From Sphaerotilus microaerophilus (GTDB taxonomy: Bacteria; Pseudomonadota; Gammaproteobacteria; Burkholderiales; Burkholderiaceae_C), in assembly GCF_023734135.1 (NCBI RefSeq), contig NZ_AP025730.1, positions 682,001-746,000 on the forward strand: DNA of 64,000 nt, given 5' to 3'. Under the pieces are notes generated by a model. That model did not search any database and was not told where the DNA came from. It worked only from the letters and a program-made list of their open reading frames with translations. Made by a program: the position numbers and the translations under genes. Positions 51,827 through 61,800 of the stretch are shown piece after piece (position 1 is the first letter of the stretch; each line of letters begins with the position of its first letter).

Positions 51827-54211
51827 TCAGCGGCGGGCCGGGGGTGGGGGCGACGCGTTCGGGGCAGCCGGCGCGGTCGGTGGGCTACCCGGCGCCGGGG
51901 CCCTTGCCTGTGCCCCCCGCACCTCGAAGCCGACCTGCTGGCGGCGCCCACCGGCCAGGCGCAGTTCGAGCCGGTGCCGGCCCGGCCAGGGTGGCCACGC
52001 GACCCGAGCGCCCTGGCCGAGGCGCCGGCCGTCCAGCCACCAGCTGCCGGCCTCGCCCTCGAAGACGATGCGCTGCACCGCCGGCGGGATGTCGGGGTCG
52101 AGCGCGTAGATGGCGCCATCGCGCGGGCTGGCGATGCCCTGCAGCGCGGTGCTGCCGGCCACGCGGGCGTGAGCGCCGCGCCGCAGTCGGGCCAGTTCGG
52201 TGCCGGCGAGGAAGTACTCGGCAACGCCGCCGCTGGCCGGTGCGTCGCCCGCAACGGTGATCTGCCGCACGACGCCGGCCGGCGGGGTGGGCGGCCGGGC
52301 CGGCTGGCCCTCGTGCAGCGCCTGCACCAGCGCACGCCAGACCGGTGCCGCGCCGCTGCTGCCGCTGACCTGCTGCATCGGCGCGCCGCTGGCGTTGCCG
52401 ACCCAGACGCCGACGGTGTAGCGATCGGTCCAGCCGATGCACCAGTTGTCGCGCAGGTCCTTGCTGGTGCCGGTCTTGACCGCCGCCCAGCCGCGCGTGA
52501 CCAGCGGGCTGTCCAGCCCGAAGGTGAGCGAGCGCGCCGCGTTGTCGGCCAGGATGTCGCCGACCAGAAAGGCCGCCGCCGGGCTGGCTGCAGGTTTCCA
52601 TGCGGTAACGGCGGGCCCAGCGGGCTCGGCGGGCCAGAGTCGCACCGGGCTGAAGCGCCCGCCGTTGGCCAGGCTGCGGTAGGCGTTGGTCAGCGCCAGC
52701 AGCGTGACCTCGGCGCTGCCCAGCGCGAGCGCCGGGCCGTGGTGGCCGCCGCTGTGCGTCAGCGCCAGGCCGTGGGCGTTGAGGCGCTCGAACAGCGCGT
52801 CCGGCGTCAGCCAGGTGGCCAGCTGCACCGCCGGCACGTTCAGGCTCGACGCCAGCGCGGTGCGTGCGCTGACCCAGCCGTGGAAGCGCCGGTCGTAGTT
52901 CTGCGGCGTGTACAGGCCGCTGCCGGCCATCAGTCGCGTGGGCGTGTCGTCCAGCAGGCTGGCAGGGGTGATGAGGCGGCGCTCGAAGGCCAGCGCGTAG
53001 ACGAAGGGCTTGAGCGTCGAGCCCGGCTGGCGGCGGGCCTGCACCGCGTCCACCTGGGCCGCATCCGACAGCGCCGCGCCGGAGGAGCCGACCCAGGCGC
53101 GCACCTCGCCGCTGGCGTTGTCCAGCACCAGCACGGCGCCGTCCTCGACGTGGCGCGCGTTCAGCTCGGCCAGCTGCTGGCGCAGCAGCTGCACCGCCAG
53201 GCGTTGCAGGCCAGCGTCCAGCGGGGTGCGCAGCGGGCCGGGCGTCGCACGGCGGGCCACATCGGCCGCCTGCCAGGCCGCGCGGGCGTAGTGCGGCGCC
53301 CAAGCCAGGTCGGCGGGCTGCCCGGCACGGGCGCCGGCACCGGTGGCCAGGGCGCGCCCGGCCAGGCCCTCCAACCCGGCGCAGGGCAGCTGCTGCAGGG
53401 TCAGCAGCTCGCAGGCGCGCCGGGTCACCGCCTCGCGTCCGGCATTGGGCGCGCGCAGCAGGGCGGCCAGCAGCGCGGCCTCCTGCGCGTCCAGCCCGCT
53501 GGGGTGCTTGCCCAGCAGGATGCGCGCCGCCGCCGGCACGCCGACCAACTCGCCGCGCAGCGGCACCAGGTTCAGGTAGGCCTCCAGGATGTCGCGCTTG
53601 CGCCAGCGGGCGTCGATCTGCCGGGCCGCCGCGATCTGCCCCACCTTGCCGAGCAGGCTGCGTCCGCCGGCCGGGCGGGCATGCTCGCCATCGATCAGGC
53701 CGGCGAGCTGCATCGTCAGCGTCGAGGCGCCCTGCACCTTGCCCGCGTGGCCCAGCGTGCGCAGGTTGGCCCAGGCGCTGCGGGCCAGGCCGCTCCAGTC
53801 CACGCCGCCGTGTTCGAGGAAGCGCCGGTCCTCGCTGAGCACCACCGACACGCGCAGCGCGGGGGAGATGTCGTCCAGCGCCACCCAGGGCAGGCGGCGC
53901 GAGCGTGCATCCACGCGCAGGCTCTGCAGCGGCTCGCCGTGGCGGTCGACGAAGGTCAGCTCCGACGGCTGGTGCGCGGCCCTCACCTCCGCCAGGCCGG
54001 GCAGGGCCCAGGCCGACCCGGCGAGCGTGACGCTGGCCAGGCCCACACCGAGGAGCCGGAACCCGAGCCTCACGCCGAACCGGCTCCAGCCAGGCGCGGC
54101 CGCCGTTCCCGCAGCGGCACGGCCGTGCCCAGCCGCGCCTCGATGGGCGGCAACGGCGTGCTGGGGGCGGGGCATCGGCGGGTCGGCATGGCCGGATTCT
54201 GGCGTCGGCAT
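51827..54211 (-). CDS. pbpC: Penicillin-binding protein 1C
   Basis: 794 residues. Bifunctional peptidoglycan synthase of the PBP1C type. A membrane anchor lies near 48-72. The GT51 transglycosylase has SEDRRF with catalytic E127 and QGASTLTMQ (160-168). The transpeptidase has STLK (S398, K401), SSLN (455-458) and KTGTS (579-583). The C-terminal 110 residues match the beta-rich PBP1C-specific domain with a proline-rich tail. In many bacteria pbpC is paired with an alpha-2-macroglobulin gene; none is adjacent here. An alternative start is M13 at 54175. Confidence 0.92.
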   Translation of the reverse strand: MPTPESGHADPPMPRPQHAVAAHRGAAGHGRAAAGTAAAPGWSRFGVRLGFRLLGVGLASVTLAGSAWALPGLAEVRAAHQPSELTFVDRHGEPLQSLRVDARSRRLPWVALDDISPALRVSVVLSEDRRFLEHGGVDWSGLARSAWANLRTLGHAGKVQGASTLTMQLAGLIDGEHARPAGGRSLLGKVGQIAAARQIDARWRKRDILEAYLNLVPLRGELVGVPAAARILLGKHPSGLDAQEAALLAALLRAPNAGREAVTRRACELLTLQQLPCAGLEGLAGRALATGAGARAGQPADLAWAPHYARAAWQAADVARRATPGPLRTPLDAGLQRLAVQLLRQQLAELNARHVEDGAVLVLDNASGEVRAWVGSSGAALSDAAQVDAVQARRQPGSTLKPFVYALAFERRLITPASLLDDTPTRLMAGSGLYTPQNYDRRFHGWVSARTALASSLNVPAVQLATWLTPDALFERLNAHGLALTHSGGHHGPALALGSAEVTLLALTNAYRSLANGGRFSPVRLWPAEPAGPAVTAWKPAASPAAAFLVGDILADNAARSLTFGLDSPLVTRGWAAVKTGTSKDLRDNWCIGWTDRYTVGVWVGNASGAPMQQVSGSSGAAPVWRALVQALHEGQPARPPTPPAGVVRQITVAGDAPASGGVAEYFLAGTELARLRRGAHARVAGSTALQGIASPRDGAIYALDPDIPPAVQRIVFEGEAGSWWLDGRRLGQGARVAWPPWPGRHRLELRLAGGRRQQVGFEVRGAQARAPAPGSPPTAPAAPNASPPPPARR

Positions 54212-54336
54212 GCTGGCTGGCGGCGATTTTCTTGACCCGCTTCAAGCCGGCCACCACCCCGGCGGCGCGGGTTTGGTCGGCTGGGCAGCTTTGCGGGCAG
54301 ACTGCACAGACTTGATTGAAGTCAGGTTTCATCGCG

Positions 54337-55641
54337 ATGCAGTTCATCCAGCTCGAAGAAGTCCGCCGTCCCGCCGTTCCCCCCGGCAGCTGGGCGCTGT
54401 GGGCACTCGGTTTCCGGCCTTTTTACCTCGTGGCCAGCGCCTTCGCGGCGCTGTCGGTGGCGCTCTGGGCGCTGCAGTTCGCCGGCGGGTCGGTGCCCCT
54501 GGCGCTGCCGGGGCTGCTCTGGCATGCGCATGAGATGGTGTTCGGCTACACCCTGGCGGTCGTCGTGGGCTTTCTATTCACCGCCGGGCGCAACTGGTCC
54601 GGCCAGCCCACGCCCACCGGGCGGCAGCTGCAGGCGCTGGTGGCGCTGTGGCTGACGGGACGGCTGGCGGTGTTCGCGCTGGGGGCCTGGCCGGGTGCAG
54701 CGCTGGGCTGGGTCACGCTGGGCTGGGTCACGCTGGGCTGGGTCGTGCTGGCCGTCAACGTGGCCTTTCCGATCGCTACCGGCTGGGCGCTGTGGCGGTC
54801 GCTGCGTGCCGGGGACAACCGGCGCAACGACTTCTTCCCGCTCGTGCTGGGCGGCATCGCGCTGGCGCAGCTGGCCTTCCACCTGTCGGAGCTGGGGGTG
54901 CTGCCCGGGCTGGGCCGGGGCGGGCTGCAGCTGGCGCTGGACGCGGTGCTCTTCGTGATGGCGGTGATGGGCGGGCGGGTGATCCCGATGTTCACCAACA
55001 ACGGCGTGCGTGGCGCCGGTGCCGAGCGCCTGCCGGGGGTCGAGCGCCTGGCGCTGGGCAGCGTGCTGGCGCTGTGGGCGGTCGATGCGCTGACCGGCGT
55101 GCTGTTGCCGATCCTGTGGCCGGCGCTGCCGGGCGACTCGCCACTGGCCGCCGCTGCTGGCGCCTGGCTGGTGGCCGCGATCGCGCTGCTGGCTGCTGGG
55201 GCGCATGCGCGGCGCTGGTGGCTCTGGCAGCCGCGCGCCACCACCGGTGTGCCGCTGGTGTGGGTGCTGCACCTGGCCTATGCGTGGATTCCCCTGCACC
55301 TGCTGCTGCGTGCCGCCGCCCAGGCCGGCTGGATCACGCCCAGCCTGGCGACGCACGCGCTGACGGTGGGGGCGATCGGCGGGCTGACCATCGGCATGAT
55401 GACCCGCACCGCGCGTGGCCACACCGGCCGGGCGCTGGAGGCGGACCGCTGGGAAGTCGCAGCCTACGGGCTGATCGCGCTGGCGGCACTGGCGCGGGTG
55501 GCGCTGCCGCTGGTGCTACCGGCCACCACGCTCGTGGCCATCCTGGCCAGCGCCCTGCTGTGGGCCACCGGGATGGGCGTGTACGCCTGGCGCTACTGGC
55601 CGATCCTGACACGGGCGAGGCTGGATGGACGCCCCGGCTGA
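54337..55641 (+). CDS. nnrS: NnrS family heme-copper membrane protein
   Basis: 434 residues with about twelve membrane helices. Conserved NnrS motifs are LGFRPFYL near the start, WHAHEMVFGY, NWSGQPTP, GRVIPMFTNN and GLTIGMMTRTARGHTGR. NnrS proteins protect against nitrosative stress and are usually controlled by NO-responsive regulators. The ATG at 54337 is preferred to an upstream TTG at 54316. A 15 bp direct repeat in three copies (54703-54747) encodes LGWVT-LGWVT-LGWVV inside one helix. Confidence 0.92.
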   Translation: MQFIQLEEVRRPAVPPGSWALWALGFRPFYLVASAFAALSVALWALQFAGGSVPLALPGLLWHAHEMVFGYTLAVVVGFLFTAGRNWSGQPTPTGRQLQALVALWLTGRLAVFALGAWPGAALGWVTLGWVTLGWVVLAVNVAFPIATGWALWRSLRAGDNRRNDFFPLVLGGIALAQLAFHLSELGVLPGLGRGGLQLALDAVLFVMAVMGGRVIPMFTNNGVRGAGAERLPGVERLALGSVLALWAVDALTGVLLPILWPALPGDSPLAAAAGAWLVAAIALLAAGAHARRWWLWQPRATTGVPLVWVLHLAYAWIPLHLLLRAAAQAGWITPSLATHALTVGAIGGLTIGMMTRTARGHTGRALEADRWEVAAYGLIALAALARVALPLVLPATTLVAILASALLWATGMGVYAWRYWPILTRARLDGRPG

Positions 55642-55698
55642 ACCGGCCCGTGCATTTCTATCTAGAGTAGGGCCCTGATCGAATCACAGGAGCCCGAC

Positions 55699-56487
55699 GT
55701 GCCCGAACCCAGCTTCCCACCTCCCCGCATCGCCCTCGTCACCGGTGCCGGCAGCGGCATCGGCCGGGCCACCACGCTGGCCCTGCTGCGTGCCGGCTGG
55801 AGCGTGGTGCTGGCCGGGCGCCGTGCCGAGCCGCTGCAGGCCGTGGTTGCCGAGGCGGCTGCGGCGATGCCCGATGCCGGCATCCCGGCCCGCACCCTCG
55901 CGGTGCCCACCGACGTGACCCAGGAGGCCGGCGTGGATGCGCTGTTCGCCGCCGCGGTGGCGCGCTTCGGCCGGCTGGACCTGCTGTTCAACAACGCTGG
56001 CGCCTTCACCAAGGGCGTATCGATCGAGGACATGACGCTGGCCAACTGGCAGCAGCTGGTGGATGTCAACCTCACCGCCGCCTTCCTCTGCACCCGCGCG
56101 GCCTTCCGGCAGATGAAGGCGCAGGTGCCGCAGGGCGGGCGCATCGTCAACAACGGCTCGATCTCGGCGCACGCGCCGCGCCCTGGCTCGGTGGCCTACA
56201 CCGCCACCAAGCACGCGCTCACCGGCCTGACCCGGACCGCGGCGCTGGACGGCCGGGCCTGGAACATCGCCGTCGGGCAGATCGACATCGGCAACGCGGC
56301 GTCGGACATGACCGCCGCGATGCAGGCCGGCATCCGCCAGGCCGACGGCTCGGTGAAGGTGGAGCCGGTGATGGACGTGCAGCACGCCGCCGACGCGGTG
56401 GTGCACATGGCCGGGCTGCCGCTGACGGCCAACGTGCTGTTCATGACGGTCATGGCCACCGCGATGCCCTTCGTCGGCCGGGGCTGA
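55699..56487 (+). CDS. SDR-family oxidoreductase
   Basis: 262 residues. A classical short-chain dehydrogenase with cofactor loop TGAGSGIG (15-22), NNAG (98-101) and catalytic S154, Y167, K171 (YTATK). The Arg pair after the second strand (AGRR) suggests NADP(H). GTG start with AGGAG 6 nt upstream. The next gene starts 4 nt after its stop, so the two oxidoreductases are probably co-transcribed. Substrate unknown. Confidence 0.9.
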   Translation: MPEPSFPPPRIALVTGAGSGIGRATTLALLRAGWSVVLAGRRAEPLQAVVAEAAAAMPDAGIPARTLAVPTDVTQEAGVDALFAAAVARFGRLDLLFNNAGAFTKGVSIEDMTLANWQQLVDVNLTAAFLCTRAAFRQMKAQVPQGGRIVNNGSISAHAPRPGSVAYTATKHALTGLTRTAALDGRAWNIAVGQIDIGNAASDMTAAMQAGIRQADGSVKVEPVMDVQHAADAVVHMAGLPLTANVLFMTVMATAMPFVGRG

Positions 56488-56491
56488 CGCC

Positions 56492-57568
56492 ATGGCCACG
56501 TCGGCGCAGGATACCCCAGCGGCATCACGCCCCTGGCTGGCGATGGCGCTGGAGGCGCCGGGCCGGCCGCTGCAGCAGGTCTGGCGCGAGCACCTGCCCC
56601 GGCCCGGGCCCGGCCAGGTGCGCCTGCGCGTGGCGGCCTGCGGGGTGTGCCGCACCGACCTGCACATCGTCGACGGCGAGCTGGCCCACCCGGGCCAGCC
56701 GGTGGTTCCGGGGCACGAGGTGGTCGGGCGCATCAGCGCGCTGGGCGAGGGCGTCACCGGCGTTGCCCTGGGCCAGCGCGTCGGCGTGCCCTGGCTGGGC
56801 TGGACCTGCGGCGAGTGCGAGCCCTGCCGCGCCGGGCGGGAGAACCTCTGCGAGCGCGCCCGGTTCACCGGCTGGCAGATCGAAGGTGGCTATGCCGAGC
56901 ACGTGCTGGCCGATGCGCGCTACGTCTTTGCCTTGCCGGCGCGCTTCAGCGACGAGGAGGCGGCGCCGCTGCTGTGCGCCGGGCTGATCGGCTACCGCGC
57001 CTATGCGATGGCGCGGCGCTTCAACGACGGCGTCCTGCCGCGCCGGCTCGGGATCTACGGTTTCGGCGCCGCCGCGCACCTGATCGCTCAGGTGGCGGTG
57101 GCCGAGGGCTGCGAGCTGTTCGCCTTCACCCGCGCAGGGGACGAGGCGGCGCAGGACCTGGCTCGCTCGCTGGGGGCGGCCTGGGCCGGGCCGTCGGAGG
57201 CGCTGCCGCCCTCGGCGCTGGACGCGGCCCTGCTGTTCGCGCCGGTGGGCGCGCTGGTGCCGGCCGCGTTGCAGGCCGTGCGCCCGGGCGGCACGGTGGT
57301 CTGCGCCGGCATCCACATGAGTGACATCCCGGCCTTCCCGTACGCCTGGCTCTGGGGCGAGCGGCGCATCGTCTCGGTGGCCAACCTGACGCGGGCCGAT
57401 GGCGAGGCCTTCATGGCCCTGGTGGCGCACCTGCCGCTGCGCATCCACACCCATGTCTACGACCTGGCGGAGGCAAACCAGGCGCTGGACGACTTGCGTG
57501 CCGGGCGCTTCGGCGGGGCGGCGGTGCTGCGCCCGGCGGTATCGACGAGCCCCGAGTCCGGCGACTGA
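56492..57568 (+). CDS. Zinc-dependent alcohol dehydrogenase
   Basis: 358 residues, medium-chain dehydrogenase family. Catalytic zinc ligands are C53 (CGVCRTDLH), H75/E76 (PGHEVVG); structural zinc ligands are C106, C109, C112 and C120. The Rossmann loop is GFGAAAHL in place of the more common GxGGxG, as in the AdhA-like branch that has His after the loop. It is 4 nt behind the SDR gene with a weak ribosome site, consistent with coupling. It probably oxidises or reduces a small alcohol/aldehyde. Confidence 0.9.
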   Translation: MATSAQDTPAASRPWLAMALEAPGRPLQQVWREHLPRPGPGQVRLRVAACGVCRTDLHIVDGELAHPGQPVVPGHEVVGRISALGEGVTGVALGQRVGVPWLGWTCGECEPCRAGRENLCERARFTGWQIEGGYAEHVLADARYVFALPARFSDEEAAPLLCAGLIGYRAYAMARRFNDGVLPRRLGIYGFGAAAHLIAQVAVAEGCELFAFTRAGDEAAQDLARSLGAAWAGPSEALPPSALDAALLFAPVGALVPAALQAVRPGGTVVCAGIHMSDIPAFPYAWLWGERRIVSVANLTRADGEAFMALVAHLPLRIHTHVYDLAEANQALDDLRAGRFGGAAVLRPAVSTSPESGD

Positions 57569-57583
57569 GGACTGCCTGCCGAA

Positions 57584-57952
57584 TCAGAGCGGCGCGTCGG
57601 GCTCCGGGACGCAGGGAGTGGCCTGGACGTGGCGCAGGTAGAGATCGGTGTCGGGCAGCTCGGCACGCAGCACCGCAAAGGCCTCCTCGGCCACGTGGTG
57701 GGCGCTGTCGCAGTGGCCCGAGCCGATGCGCAGGGTCAGCGTGGCCTCCTCCGGGCCGATCTCCAGCGCCACCACCCGGCCGGCGCTGACCACGTCCGCA
57801 CCGGACACCGGATCGCGCACTTGGGTGAGCCGGGTCATCACACGCTCGATGGGGTCGGCGGGGCCGCTCAGTCGGGGCGGGGCGGCGGCGGGCGCAGCAG
57901 TGGGGGAGGGCGATACGGGCTGGAGCCAGATGGCCGGGCGGGGCGACGACAT
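57584..57952 (-). CDS. MIP18/DUF59-like protein, divergent copy
   Basis: 122 residues from MSSPRPAIW at 57952. After a Pro/Ala-rich N-terminus, residues 30-115 align by eye with the next upstream gene: DPIERVMTRLTQVRDPVSGADVV, a two-strand middle, HCDSAHHVAEEAFAVL and LPDTDLYLRHV. The pattern resembles the MIP18/DUF59 fold of iron-sulfur assembly factors, but the usual xCPL motif is HCDS here. Function inferred only from the paralogue. Confidence 0.6.
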   Translation of the reverse strand: MSSPRPAIWLQPVSPSPTAAPAAAPPRLSGPADPIERVMTRLTQVRDPVSGADVVSAGRVVALEIGPEEATLTLRIGSGHCDSAHHVAEEAFAVLRAELPDTDLYLRHVQATPCVPEPDAPL

Positions 57953-58055
57953 GGCGTGATCATGCCCTGAACACCCCGGTTCCCGGGGGGAGCGCAACGG
58001 TCTGGCGGCTTTGCGCGTCCGGCAACAGGGGGTGCGGCAGGTGCTGCGGTGGGGG

Positions 58056-58430
58056 TCAGCGGATGGCCGTCTTCCAGCCCTGGCGGGCGCGGGTGGCGGC
58101 GCTGGCGCGCGCCGGGCTCCATTCGACGTCGAGGTCGTGGGTCAGGTAGATGTCGGTGTCGGGCAGGGCGCGCTGGATGGCGCGAAAGGCGTCGTCGGCG
58201 GTCAAGTCACTGAGTGGGCAACTGGCGCCCGCGCTCACGAGGCGCAATTCCACCTCGCCGTCCGACAGCCGCAGCGATTCGATCATGCCCAGGTCGACGA
58301 TGTTCTCCCCCACGGCGGGGTCGCAGACGTGGCGCAGCGCGTCCAGGGTGCGCAGCAGGGCATCGACCGGGCCGGACAGCAGCATTTCCGGAGCGACTGG
58401 CGGGTGGGCGGGGGGGGCGGTGTGCAACAT
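58056..58430 (-). CDS. MIP18/DUF59 metal-sulfur cluster assembly-like protein
   Basis: 124 residues from MLHTAPPAH at 58430, with GGAGG 8 nt upstream. The core matches MIP18/PaaD-type proteins: LDALRHVCDPAVGENIVDLG, a hydrophobic strand pair, then SCPLSD with the conserved Cys, LPDTDIYL and a final W-S-P-A-R plus ARQGW. Members act in Fe-S cluster delivery. It is transcribed ahead of the divergent copy at 57584 (103 nt gap). Confidence 0.72.
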   Translation of the reverse strand: MLHTAPPAHPPVAPEMLLSGPVDALLRTLDALRHVCDPAVGENIVDLGMIESLRLSDGEVELRLVSAGASCPLSDLTADDAFRAIQRALPDTDIYLTHDLDVEWSPARASAATRARQGWKTAIR

Positions 58431-58675
58431 GGACGAAACCTCCACTCGGTACGGGTCTTTCCGGGCCTGTTCGGGCCGCGGACGGCCGTCGCGGTACGCT
58501 GACAACAGCCTGACTGGCTGGGGTCACACTATCCACAGCCTGGGTTGGTGAGCGTTTGCGTCGCATCAAGGCCTTGCCCCTGCTGGCGACGCCACGGCCA
58601 CGCAAGTGCAACAGATTGCGGCAGGTCAGGCCTTTGCGGTTGTCCAGGCGTGGCAGTCGGGTTGTGGCAGCTTGG
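58431..58675. other. Intergenic region upstream of nrdJ (left part)
   Basis: The gap between the DUF59 gene and nrdJ is 457 nt (58431-58887). No gene with coding character was seen. It contains a DnaA-box-like CTATCCACA at 58529-58537 and, further right, two NrdR boxes. Confidence 0.5.
58529..58537 (+). promoter_or_regulatory. DnaA-box-like site
   Basis: CTATCCACA differs by one base from TTATCCACA. A single site, 350 nt upstream of nrdJ; DnaA is known to regulate nrdAB in E. coli, but one 9-mer can occur by chance. Confidence 0.3.
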
Positions 58676-58691
58676 ACACTAGCCCTAGTGG
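58676..58691. promoter_or_regulatory. NrdR box 1
   Basis: ACACTAGCCCTAGTGG matches the NrdR consensus ACACWATATATWGTGT at 11 of 16 positions, with both conserved outer arms. It is 31 bp start-to-start from box 2. Confidence 0.75.
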
Positions 58692-58706
58692 GCGGATTGC
58701 TTTGAT

Positions 58707-58722
58707 ACGCTACGGCTAGTGT
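58707..58722. promoter_or_regulatory. NrdR box 2
   Basis: ACGCTACGGCTAGTGT keeps the two outer arms of the NrdR consensus (11 of 16). The 31 bp spacing, three helical turns, is the usual arrangement for paired NrdR sites in front of ribonucleotide reductase genes. Confidence 0.75.
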
Positions 58723-58887
58723 CTGCGTGCTATCCTTGCTGCCGTTGTGCCGATCCCGCCAGTGCCGTTCCCGGCCGGCCGGACCCACCACGGCAACCAC
58801 ACCGGGAGACCGGCATCGACGAGCGTGCGCAGGCGTGTTGCGCCCCGTCGCGGCCCACGTGCCACACAGGACAACAGGACCCTTGCG

Positions 58888-61800
58888 ATGAACGAACTAC
58901 TCGGGCAGGACATGCCCCTTTTCTCTGCCGACAGCCAGGGCGTGGCGCCCGCCGCCCCCCGCAGCGCCAGCACGCTGCCGCCGCAGCCTATCAGCGCGGA
59001 AGTGTTGATAGAGAAGTACGCCAAGGGTGACGAGACCAGCGTCTCGGCCGTGCGCCAGCGGGTGGCGCAGGCGTTGGCGGCTGTCGAGGCGCCCGAGCAG
59101 CGCGCCGAGTGGGCGCGGCGTTTCCTATGGGCGCAGGAGCGCGGCTTCGTGCCGGCCGGGCGGATCGCCTCGGCCGCCGGCACCACGCTGAGTGCCACGC
59201 TGATCAACTGCTTCGTCCAGCCGGTGGGTGACTCCATCGCCGAGGCCGAGGACGGCTTCCCGGGCATCTACACCGCGCTGACCGAGGCGGCCGAGACGAT
59301 GCGCCGTGGCGGTGGCGTGGGCTACGACTTCAGTCGCATCCGCCCGCAGGGCGCCTGGGTGGGTTCGACGCAGAGCCACGCCAGCGGTCCGGTGAGCTAC
59401 ATGCGCGTGTTCGACCGCAGCTGCGAGACGGTGGAATCCGCCGGTGCGCGCCGCGGTGCCCAGATGGGCGTGCTGCGCTGTGACCACCCGGACATCGAGA
59501 CCTTCATCCACGCCAAGGACCAGGGCGACCTGCGCAACTTCAACATCTCGGTGGGCGTGACCGACGCCTTCATGGAAGCCGTCGAGACGGACAGCGAGAT
59601 CGAGCTGGTGCACCGCGCCGAGCCCGGCGCCAAGCAGCGGGCCGCGGGCTCCTACCAGCGTGCCGATGGGCTGTGGGCCTACCGCAAGGTCCGCGCGCGC
59701 GACCTGTGGGACCAGATCATGCGTTCCACCTACGACCATGCCGAGCCCGGCGTGCTCTTCCTGGACCGCATCAACAACGACAACAACCTGGGTTACTGCG
59801 AGACCATCGCCGCGACCAACCCCTGCGCCGAGCAGCCGCTGCCGCCCTATGGCTGCTGCTGCCTGGGCTCGGTGGACCTGACCCACTTCGTCACCCGCCC
59901 CTTCGAGGCCGATGCCGGTTTCGACGATGCCGGCTTCGCCGAAGTCTGCGCGGTGGCCACCCGCATGCTCGACAACGTGCTGGACGCCACCGTCTGGCCG
60001 CTGCCCGCGCAGCAGCAGGAGGCGGCCAACAAGCGCCGCGTCGGCCTGGGCTTCACGGGGCTGGGCGACACGCTGATCATGCTCGGCCTGCGCTACGACA
60101 CGCCCGCCGCGCGTGACGCCGCCCGCCGCATCAGCGAGGTGATGCGCGACGCCGCCTACAACGCCAGCGTCGAACTGGCCAAGGAGCGCGGCGCCTTCCC
60201 GCTCTTCAACGCCGACCTGTACCTGAGCCGGGGCAGCTTCGCCTCGCGCCTGCCTGCGGCCGTGAAGGAGCGCATCCGCGAGCACGGCCTGCGCAACTCG
60301 CACCTGCTGTCGATCGCGCCGACCGGCACCATCAGCCTGGCCTTCGCCGACAACGCGAGCAACGGCATCGAGCCGCCCTTCAGCTGGACCTACACCCGCA
60401 AGAAGCGCGAGGCCGACGGCAGCTTCAAGATCTACAACGTCGAGGACCACGCCTGGCGCCTGTACCGCCACCTCAAGGGCCCGGACGCCCCGCTGACCGA
60501 CGCCTTCGTCACCGCGCTGGAGATGAGCGCCGAGGCGCACGAGGCCATGGTCGCCGCCGTGGCGCCCTGCATCGATACCGCCATCTCGAAGACGGTCAAC
60601 GTTCCCGCCGACTACCCGTACGAGGACTTCCAGCACCTCTACACGGTGGCCTGGAAGTCCGGCCTGAAGGGGCTGGCCACCTACCGGCCCAACAGCATCC
60701 TCGGGTCGGTGCTGAGCGTCGAGCCGGCCAAGACGGAAGCGCCCAAGGCCGAGGAGCCCAAGGCCGCCGAGCCGCCGCCGCTGACCGTGCAGCCCGCCCC
60801 ACTGGACGACAGCAACGCCAACCAGCGCCTGCGCCTGGACCGCCTGCCGCAGCCGGTGCTGGCCTCCCTGCGCTGGCCGAAGCGCCCGGACATGAACGCC
60901 GGCAACCCGGCCTGGAGCTACATGATCCAGCACCCGCACGGCGACTTCGCGCTGTTCGTGGGTGAGCTGCCGGCCGAGGCCGGCCCGGACGCCGGCCTGT
61001 TCGAGCGCAACGTGCCCTTCGAGGTCTGGGTCAACGGCGCCGAGCAGCCGCGCGGCCTGGGTGCGCTGGCCAAGACGCTGTCGCTGGACATGCGGGCCAA
61101 CGACCCGAGCTGGCTCAAACTCAAGCTCGACGCGCTGGCCACCGTGGCCGAGGAGCGCGCCTTCGAGATGCCCTTCCCACCGAACGGCGAGCGGCGCCTC
61201 TTCCCGGGCGTGGTCGCGGCCACCGCCGCGGTGATCCGCTGGCGCTGCGAGCAGCTCGGCGCGCTGCAGGAGGGGGGCTCGACGCCCGTGCTGGACGCCA
61301 TGTTCAGCCGCAGCGAGCCGCGCACTGGCACCGACGGCACGCTGGCCTGGGCGGTGGACATCGACAACCCCGCCACCGGCGAGCAGTTCACCCTCACGCT
61401 CAAGGAAGTCAGCCTGCCCACGCCGGACGGTGGCCACGTCACCCGCCCCTGCGCGATCGGCTTTGCCGGCAACTACCCGCGTGCGCTGGACGGCCTGGCG
61501 CGCCTGCTGTCGCTGGACATGCGCGTGATCGACCCCGCCTGGATCGGCATGAAGCTGCGCAAGCTGCTCAACGTCGGCGAGCCGCTGGGCCACTTCATGG
61601 CCCCGGTGCCCGGCCAGCGCCGCCAGCAGGTCTGGCCCAGTACGGTGGCCTACGTCGCCCGGCTGGTGCTGCACCGCTACGCGATGCTCGGCGTGCTCGA
61701 CGAAACCGGCGAGCCCGTCAACGCGATGGGCGTGCTGGCCGCGCCCGCCGAAGCCACGGAAGCGGTCGGATCGGCCGGCTCGGCAGCATCTGCCACCGCC

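Noticed and set aside
51797-54235. Plus-strand open frame of 812 codons opposite pbpC
   Set aside because: The minus strand carries all PBP1C motifs in order; the plus frame is compositionally Arg/Gln/Gly-rich noise.
54312-54326. Fnr/Dnr-like TTGAT-N4-GTCAG before nnrS
   Set aside because: The second half matches only 3 of 5 and the site lies 11-25 nt before the start codon, too close for an activator site.
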